Shown piece by piece: positions 60,260 to 64,000 of a stretch of DNA of 64,000 bases. A program made the translations under genes and the position numbers. This DNA comes from Pseudomonas sp. G.S.17 (GTDB lineage Bacteria > Pseudomonadota > Gammaproteobacteria > Pseudomonadales > Pseudomonadaceae). The notes beneath the pieces are model-generated. The model was not told the origin of the DNA and did not search any database. It saw nothing but the letters and a program-made list of their open reading frames with translations. Every line of letters begins with the position of its first letter. The stretch's first letter is position 1. The stretch lies in NCBI RefSeq assembly GCF_038096165.1, contig NZ_CP151076.1:5577501-5641500 (forward strand), written 5' to 3'.

Positions 60260-62034
60260 CACTCGCCTCCAGCAGCAGAGCGCACCAGGCTGAGCGGCTG
60301 ACGCATCACCTCTGCTGGTCGGTTCAGCTCAGCCTCAATGGCGTCGAGCTGTTCAGGCGGCACGCCTTCAGGGAATCGTTTCTGCAGCCAGGAGAAGGTT
60401 TCGCCTGACCACGTAGAACCCAATCGGGCGCGAAGAAGCTTGGCTGCCTCCACATGCGTGAGTGGCGCATGGTCAACGGTGGGCACGTTCACGCTCAACG
60501 AAGTGCCACGGCGCGGCATGTAGGCAGGAAGAACGGTGTCGGTGACATGCTTGTGCGGATCGATCATGCCGCCAAACGGTAGGGTCTTGGCCTTGCGTGC
60601 AGCCTTCGCGTCCTCCTCGTTGGTTGTGCCGGTGGCGAGTTGTTCAAGCACCTTGCGCGATAGCTGAGCAGGAGTCTGAGCGTGGCTTTTGAAGCTTTCG
60701 CCAATCAAAGCGGAAGCCTCGGAAAACCCAAACTGGTCCACGTCGAGACGCTCGATGACGTGATAGCGCTCACGGCCGTCCTCGCCGATCCGCAGTACCA
60801 AGGCGGCGTCCTTGTCCCGCCAGCAGTTACGCGTCACCAACACTTTTTCGCCGACCATCACGCCTGGCACGTTGCTGACATCGAACTGAGCGCCACGGAA
60901 CGAGATGCGCAGCATGGTGGTGACCGTGCGCTCCTCAGGGGTGCTGACCGCCAGTTCGCGGCAGACAGCTACGCTCGGTGCCAGGCGCAACTGGTCAGCC
61001 TTGATCAGTTGCCAGACGCCGTATCGAGTACGCTGAGTGCGGGTGTGGATAGCAGTGGCGTTGTAATAACGCATCCACTCACCTGCCCACTCGTTGACCT
61101 GCTCCAGGCTGGTGGCCGCCTGGAATTTCAAAGCGCTTTCGAATTCCCGCTCCACCAGGTTGTGAGCCTGCTCAACCTGACCCTTGGCGCGGGCGTTGCC
61201 TACCTGATTGATGATCAGCTCGATGGACATGGCGCGGCATAGGTTGCGAAAAATGCCGCTTGTCATCGCTGCGCCTGGGTCGGTCATCAGCATCCAGGGC
61301 ACACCGTGGAACGGGTCCGACTCATGCCGTTTTTGCATAGCATTGATCAAGACGTTGCACAGGTTTTCCGAAGATTCGGCGCCCAGCACATACTCCAGGT
61401 AAAGCGTGCCGCTGGTGTGGTCGGTGATGACATAGCGCCAAAGACGCTGGCGCTCGATCTTCTTCAGGTTGGCGGGCTTGCCGTCATAAAACTCGGCAGG
61501 GTTCATTGCCCGTGCGCCATCATCTGCCAAGTAATACTGGGTAGAAATGGATGCATCGACCTGCCAGACGTGGTTGGGATGCTTGCTGGCGAGTGATACC
61601 GAGGGTGCGTCGTGCAGCAGCTGTTCCGGATGCAACTTATAAGTGCGCAATGCGCGAGTGATCGCGCCGGTTGAAAGCTCTGTGAATACGCCTGTTTTTT
61701 CGTCCAGACGCCCGGCGATGATCATGTTGTTGCTGCGCAGGCGCTCAACTGCGCGCTCGACAGTCGACAATTGTTTGTTGTTGGCCCGGATCGACTCCAG
61801 AAGAACCGCCGAGATCAGTTGCGCTTCGTTCAGAGGCAGCGCGCTGCAGCCTGAATCGCTTCGGCGCTTGCGTGGCTTGGTCATGGAGGTGTCCTTCAAC
61901 TTGCGCTGTAAGGTCTGGATCGATACGCCCAGCTCGACTGCGCCTGCCTTGTAGATCGCAGTGCGCTGGCCATGCGGGGCATTGGCTGCCTGTTGGGCAA
62001 TTCGAGCCAAGAGCTGGATTTGTACCGGCGTCAT
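60259..62034 (-). CDS. MuA-type DDE transposase
   Basis: 591 residues. N-terminal HTH for end binding (GVSIQTLQRKLKD), then the retroviral-integrase-like core with catalytic Asp160 (WQVDASIS), Asp252 (LMTDPGAAM) and Glu288 (AKGQVEQAH), and a C-terminal beta-barrel. It cuts and joins phage ends for integration and replicative transposition. Mu A has 663 residues, so this is the shorter form common in Pseudomonas transposable phages. Confidence 0.93.
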   Translation of the reverse strand: MTPVQIQLLARIAQQAANAPHGQRTAIYKAGAVELGVSIQTLQRKLKDTSMTKPRKRRSDSGCSALPLNEAQLISAVLLESIRANNKQLSTVERAVERLRSNNMIIAGRLDEKTGVFTELSTGAITRALRTYKLHPEQLLHDAPSVSLASKHPNHVWQVDASISTQYYLADDGARAMNPAEFYDGKPANLKKIERQRLWRYVITDHTSGTLYLEYVLGAESSENLCNVLINAMQKRHESDPFHGVPWMLMTDPGAAMTSGIFRNLCRAMSIELIINQVGNARAKGQVEQAHNLVEREFESALKFQAATSLEQVNEWAGEWMRYYNATAIHTRTQRTRYGVWQLIKADQLRLAPSVAVCRELAVSTPEERTVTTMLRISFRGAQFDVSNVPGVMVGEKVLVTRNCWRDKDAALVLRIGEDGRERYHVIERLDVDQFGFSEASALIGESFKSHAQTPAQLSRKVLEQLATGTTNEEDAKAARKAKTLPFGGMIDPHKHVTDTVLPAYMPRRGTSLSVNVPTVDHAPLTHVEAAKLLRARLGSTWSGETFSWLQKRFPEGVPPEQLDAIEAELNRPAEVMRQPLSLVRSAAGGE

Positions 62035-62037
62035 GGA

Positions 62038-62970
62038 TTAAGCCTCGGCCGTGTTTAGCCAGACGGGTGTACTAACTAGGGCGTCGGTCAGATAGAACTC
62101 GCTGCGGACGGCGGCGAGGGTCAGCTCAAGGTTCTGAAGCAAGCCAGCCTGGAATGTGCGCTGGTCTTCACCGGTTTCTTCGGCATGCTTCGAAAGCTCT
62201 GTGAGGGCTTCACGTAGCTCGCCAAGGATGCTGGATTCGACGGCAAAGGCTTGTCTGCCCGCTTCCTGCCGAATCATCTCGGTGACTTCGTTCGGGGCCA
62301 GCTTCTGAATGTGGCCCCGGACTTTCTCCAGCTCGATCTTGGTTTTATCCAGTTCCATGGTTTTCGCCGCCATAACTTCGCCCTGGGCGTCGTAGTCCGC
62401 GTTCACTTCGTCGAGGCGCAGGGTCAGCGCTTCTTTTTCCTTGGCGTGCTTGGCGATGATCTCCTCGGCCAGATCAATGAACGCCTCCTTGTCGCCGGTT
62501 TTCGCGACCTCGATCAGTGCTGCCTGGTGATCTTCCGGCAGGCGGCGATACTGGCGCATTTCGCGGTAGCCGATGCCCATGCGGGACATGGATTCAAGTG
62601 CTTCTTCGCCAAGCGATCTAAGGTTGGCAATGTCTTCATCAATCTGGGCGACAGATCGCCCGAGAAGTCCGCAAAACTCGTCCCAGGTGCCAGACAGAAA
62701 TCCCTGACCGTCAGGAGTTTTTTTGCCCTTCAGCGCCTTGTAGAGCTTGTTTTCTTTGACATATGCAAGCTTGGAAGTCCTGACGGTCAGGGAAAACTTG
62801 GCAAACGAATCAGCCATTTGTGCCTGGCCGAGCAACTGATTCAGCAGGTCGCGCTCATCGCTGTGAGAGTCAATCATTGCAGCCATCAGGTTCTGATTCG
62901 CTGTCAGCGTCTCACCGTCCAGTGCGGGAAGTTCGATTTCAGGTGTGACTTCCAGTTTTGTACGCGCCAT
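62038..62970 (-). CDS. Coiled-coil phage protein with HTH-like segment, unknown
   Basis: 310 residues from ATG 62970 (AAGGGGA). Central GTWDEFCGLLGRSVAQIDEDIANLRSLG looks like a DNA-binding helix pair; the C-terminal half is a long coiled coil (TLRLDEVNADYDAQGEVMAAKTMELDKTKIELEKVRGHIQKL). Lies between the regulator genes and the transposase. I do not recognise its family. The frame is open upstream to 63096 over the neighbouring gene. Confidence 0.68.
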   Translation of the reverse strand: MARTKLEVTPEIELPALDGETLTANQNLMAAMIDSHSDERDLLNQLLGQAQMADSFAKFSLTVRTSKLAYVKENKLYKALKGKKTPDGQGFLSGTWDEFCGLLGRSVAQIDEDIANLRSLGEEALESMSRMGIGYREMRQYRRLPEDHQAALIEVAKTGDKEAFIDLAEEIIAKHAKEKEALTLRLDEVNADYDAQGEVMAAKTMELDKTKIELEKVRGHIQKLAPNEVTEMIRQEAGRQAFAVESSILGELREALTELSKHAEETGEDQRTFQAGLLQNLELTLAAVRSEFYLTDALVSTPVWLNTAEA

Positions 62971-62980
62971 GGTGTTCCCC

Positions 62981-63283
62981 TTAATTCGTCGAGCCAGCCG
63001 CAATGCGCTGGTTAATTTCCTGCATCCGGCCTTGCAGTCGCGCCATGTGCTCGGCGTGAGCCTGGGCGATCTGTAGCATTCCAACCGAGTGTGCAAACCG
63101 TCCGTTGTCGAGCTTCATCGCGAGCCCTTCTTCAATAAGGGTTTGCATGGCGCGGGTAATATTGCTCGGGCTGTCGCCAGTCAGCTTTGCAAGCTCCGTG
63201 TTGCTGAGCCCTGTGACGGTGTGGCCTTTTAAGGCCTTCAGAACCCGTAGAACACGCGCTGACGCTGAGATCGTTGCGCTCAT
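62981..63283 (-). CDS. Phage winged-helix regulator (IclR-type HTH domain only)
   Basis: 100 residues. ARVLRVLKALKGHTVTGLSNTELAKLTGDSPSNITRAMQTLIEEGLAMKLDNGRFAHSVGM is an IclR-type winged HTH with its wing; there is no effector domain. A short C-terminal helix (EHMARLQGRMQEINQRI) may dimerise. ATG overlaps the preceding stop (ATGA). Possible repressor or Ner-like protein of the phage. Confidence 0.72.
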   Translation of the reverse strand: MSATISASARVLRVLKALKGHTVTGLSNTELAKLTGDSPSNITRAMQTLIEEGLAMKLDNGRFAHSVGMLQIAQAHAEHMARLQGRMQEINQRIAAGSTN

Positions 63284-63759
63284 GGTTGCTCTCCAAAGTC
63301 GAGCTGTGGGTTGCTGCTCTGGCTTACGTTGCCTCGGTGCCAAGCCAGCGATTCCATTGCTGACTGAATGGCTGAGAGGGTCTCGTCGGCTTCGCTGTTT
63401 TTTGCGTAGAACGCCATCAGCTTTCCGGCAGCGGTGTTCAGCAACTCCTGCAATGCCTGCATGTCTTCGGCTGCGCATTTGCGCCCCGACGGTATTTCGA
63501 TGGTGAGACGGCCAGCGCTTGCAGCGATCCAGCGGGTGATGTAATCGCAGCCGCAAGCCTGTTCGTAGGGACGAATCATGCAGGCTGGCATGCGAGCCGT
63601 TTGGAGCCACTTGTAGACGGTCCAGTGGTCAGTAACGCCCATCTCGTCGGAGATGCGTTGCATGCCCTTGTTATGCACTTCCCGTGCGTACTCCTTGCAG
63701 AGCTCCATGGCATTACGCAAAGAGGTTGGACGAATCAGTTTCCAGCGACGCTTGCTCAT
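63280..63759 (-). CDS. Phage DNA-binding regulator (possible CII/Rha-type HTH)
   Basis: 159 residues from ATG 63759 (GGAGG). ALRNAMELCKEYAREVHNKGMQRISDEMGVTDHWTVYKWLQTARMPACMIRPYEQACGCDYI has an HTH (MQRISDEMGVTDHWTVYKWL) similar to phage CII-like regulators. The C-terminal half is helical. First gene of the leftward early operon and next to the divergent rightward gene, the position of a phage immunity regulator. Confidence 0.7.
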   Translation of the reverse strand: MSKRRWKLIRPTSLRNAMELCKEYAREVHNKGMQRISDEMGVTDHWTVYKWLQTARMPACMIRPYEQACGCDYITRWIAASAGRLTIEIPSGRKCAAEDMQALQELLNTAAGKLMAFYAKNSEADETLSAIQSAMESLAWHRGNVSQSSNPQLDFGEQP

Positions 63760-63815
63760 TGGAATGCCTCCAAAACAAGCCTTTCCAAACAAAGTCCGTG
63801 TTTGCGCCTATGCAA

Positions 63816-63827
63816 AGTGCTTGCACT
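63816..63827. promoter_or_regulatory. Palindrome in the phage divergent promoter region
   Basis: Perfect dyad AGTGC-TT-GCACT, flanked by TGCAA and TGCAA-like arms, between the leftward regulator gene (start 63759) and the rightward gene (63871). Good candidate operator for one of the two phage HTH proteins. Confidence 0.4.
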
Positions 63828-63870
63828 GGATGCAATGTTTAGGGGTAAATTGACAAACGGAGTCATGACA

Positions 63871-64000
63871 ATGACCACGCAGGAATTTGATGAATTGGCT
63901 GGCCGCATTGAGGGCATTGCCCGCAGCGTGATGATTCTGGCCGGAACGCTTCAACGTAACGGCTTGCTTGATGAGCAAAAGCTACAGGCAGATCTTCGGA
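63871..64000 (+). CDS. Start of the rightward phage gene, partial
   Basis: 43 codons to the end of the window: MTTQEFDELAGRIEGIARSVMILAGTLQRNGLLDEQKLQ. GGAG lies 8 bases before ATG 63871; ATG 63865 is in frame but too near the RBS. Short helical protein, perhaps a phage repressor-region gene; no family recognised. It is the first gene of the rightward side of the prophage. Confidence 0.55.
   Translation, partial: MTTQEFDELAGRIEGIARSVMILAGTLQRNGLLDEQKLQADLR

Larger units (their letters stand above)
55046..64000. mobile_element. Mu-like (B3-type) transposable prophage, left part
   Basis: Nearly 9 kb of a Mu-like prophage is present and continues past the window end. Early genes run leftward in one operon with 1-10 bp overlaps: two HTH regulators, a coiled-coil protein, MuA, MuB, small unknowns, DUF3164, DUF2786, a zinc-ribbon protein, GemA and Mor. 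The late side begins at 63871 in the opposite direction. Such an inverted immunity/early module is what was described for Pseudomonas phage B3. No late genes are visible, so completeness cannot be judged. Confidence 0.9.

Overview
The window looks like a chromosomal segment of a Pseudomonas of the fluorescens group. Gene content, high GC and codon use fit. So do the many short REP-type inverted repeats between genes, and the gene order from the agt transport genes to rpoD, which follows the classical Pseudomonas order (agtABCD-agtRS, DUF3530, djlA-murU-amgK, lptD-surA-pdxA-ksgA-apaG-apaH-glpE, prkA-yeaH-spoVR, cca, folK-folB, plsY, tsaD, rpsU, dnaG, rpoD, rmcA-like gene).

Layout. 1-5600: end of an oxygenase gene, an adenosine/adenine deaminase, ArsR- and LysR-type regulators, an MDR-family oxidoreductase and a Bcr/CflA efflux pump. 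5780-9180: a copper-efflux cluster (copZ, a small secreted protein, copA, cueR) with a CueR-type operator, followed by a 121-bp tandem array of REP palindromes. 9660-12730: RIO1-type kinase, AraC regulator, bile-acid-symporter-family transporter. 12830-16465: a thiolase divergent from a long FabG and a MaoC-type hydratase. 16630-18950: MazG-like hydrolase, cmoM and two DUF4136 lipoproteins. 19090-26440: an ABC importer and two-component system matching agtABCD/agtRS (5-aminovalerate/GABA uptake). 26540-37910: envelope and housekeeping block (MurNAc recycling by AmgK/MurU, LptD, SurA, PdxA, KsgA, ApaG/H, GlpE). 38200-43070: PrkA-YeaH-SpoVR stress/stationary-phase module. 43180-51950: CCA-adding enzyme, folate enzymes, PlsY, TsaD, RpsU, DnaG, RpoD. 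The yqeY gene usually found between rpsU and dnaG is not recognisable here.

52083-64000: directly after rpoD lies a large PAS-GGDEF-EAL gene resembling rmcA. It is cut inside its EAL domain at 55045/55046 by the left end of a Mu-like transposable prophage that runs off the window. The prophage early region is one leftward operon of overlapping genes: two DNA-binding regulators, a coiled-coil protein, MuA-type transposase, MuB-type ATPase, a run of small unknown genes, DUF3164 and DUF2786 proteins, GemA and Mor. It runs toward the phage left end, so the immunity region lies inward and a rightward gene begins at 63871. This inverted early module is the arrangement described for Pseudomonas phage B3, not that of Mu. 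The late genes must lie to the right of the window.

The main points of interest are the phage-truncated c-di-GMP gene, the unannotated early phage genes, the 121-bp REP tandem array, the missing yqeY and the secreted protein in the copper cluster. All functional calls rest on reading motifs and gene order; no database search was run.
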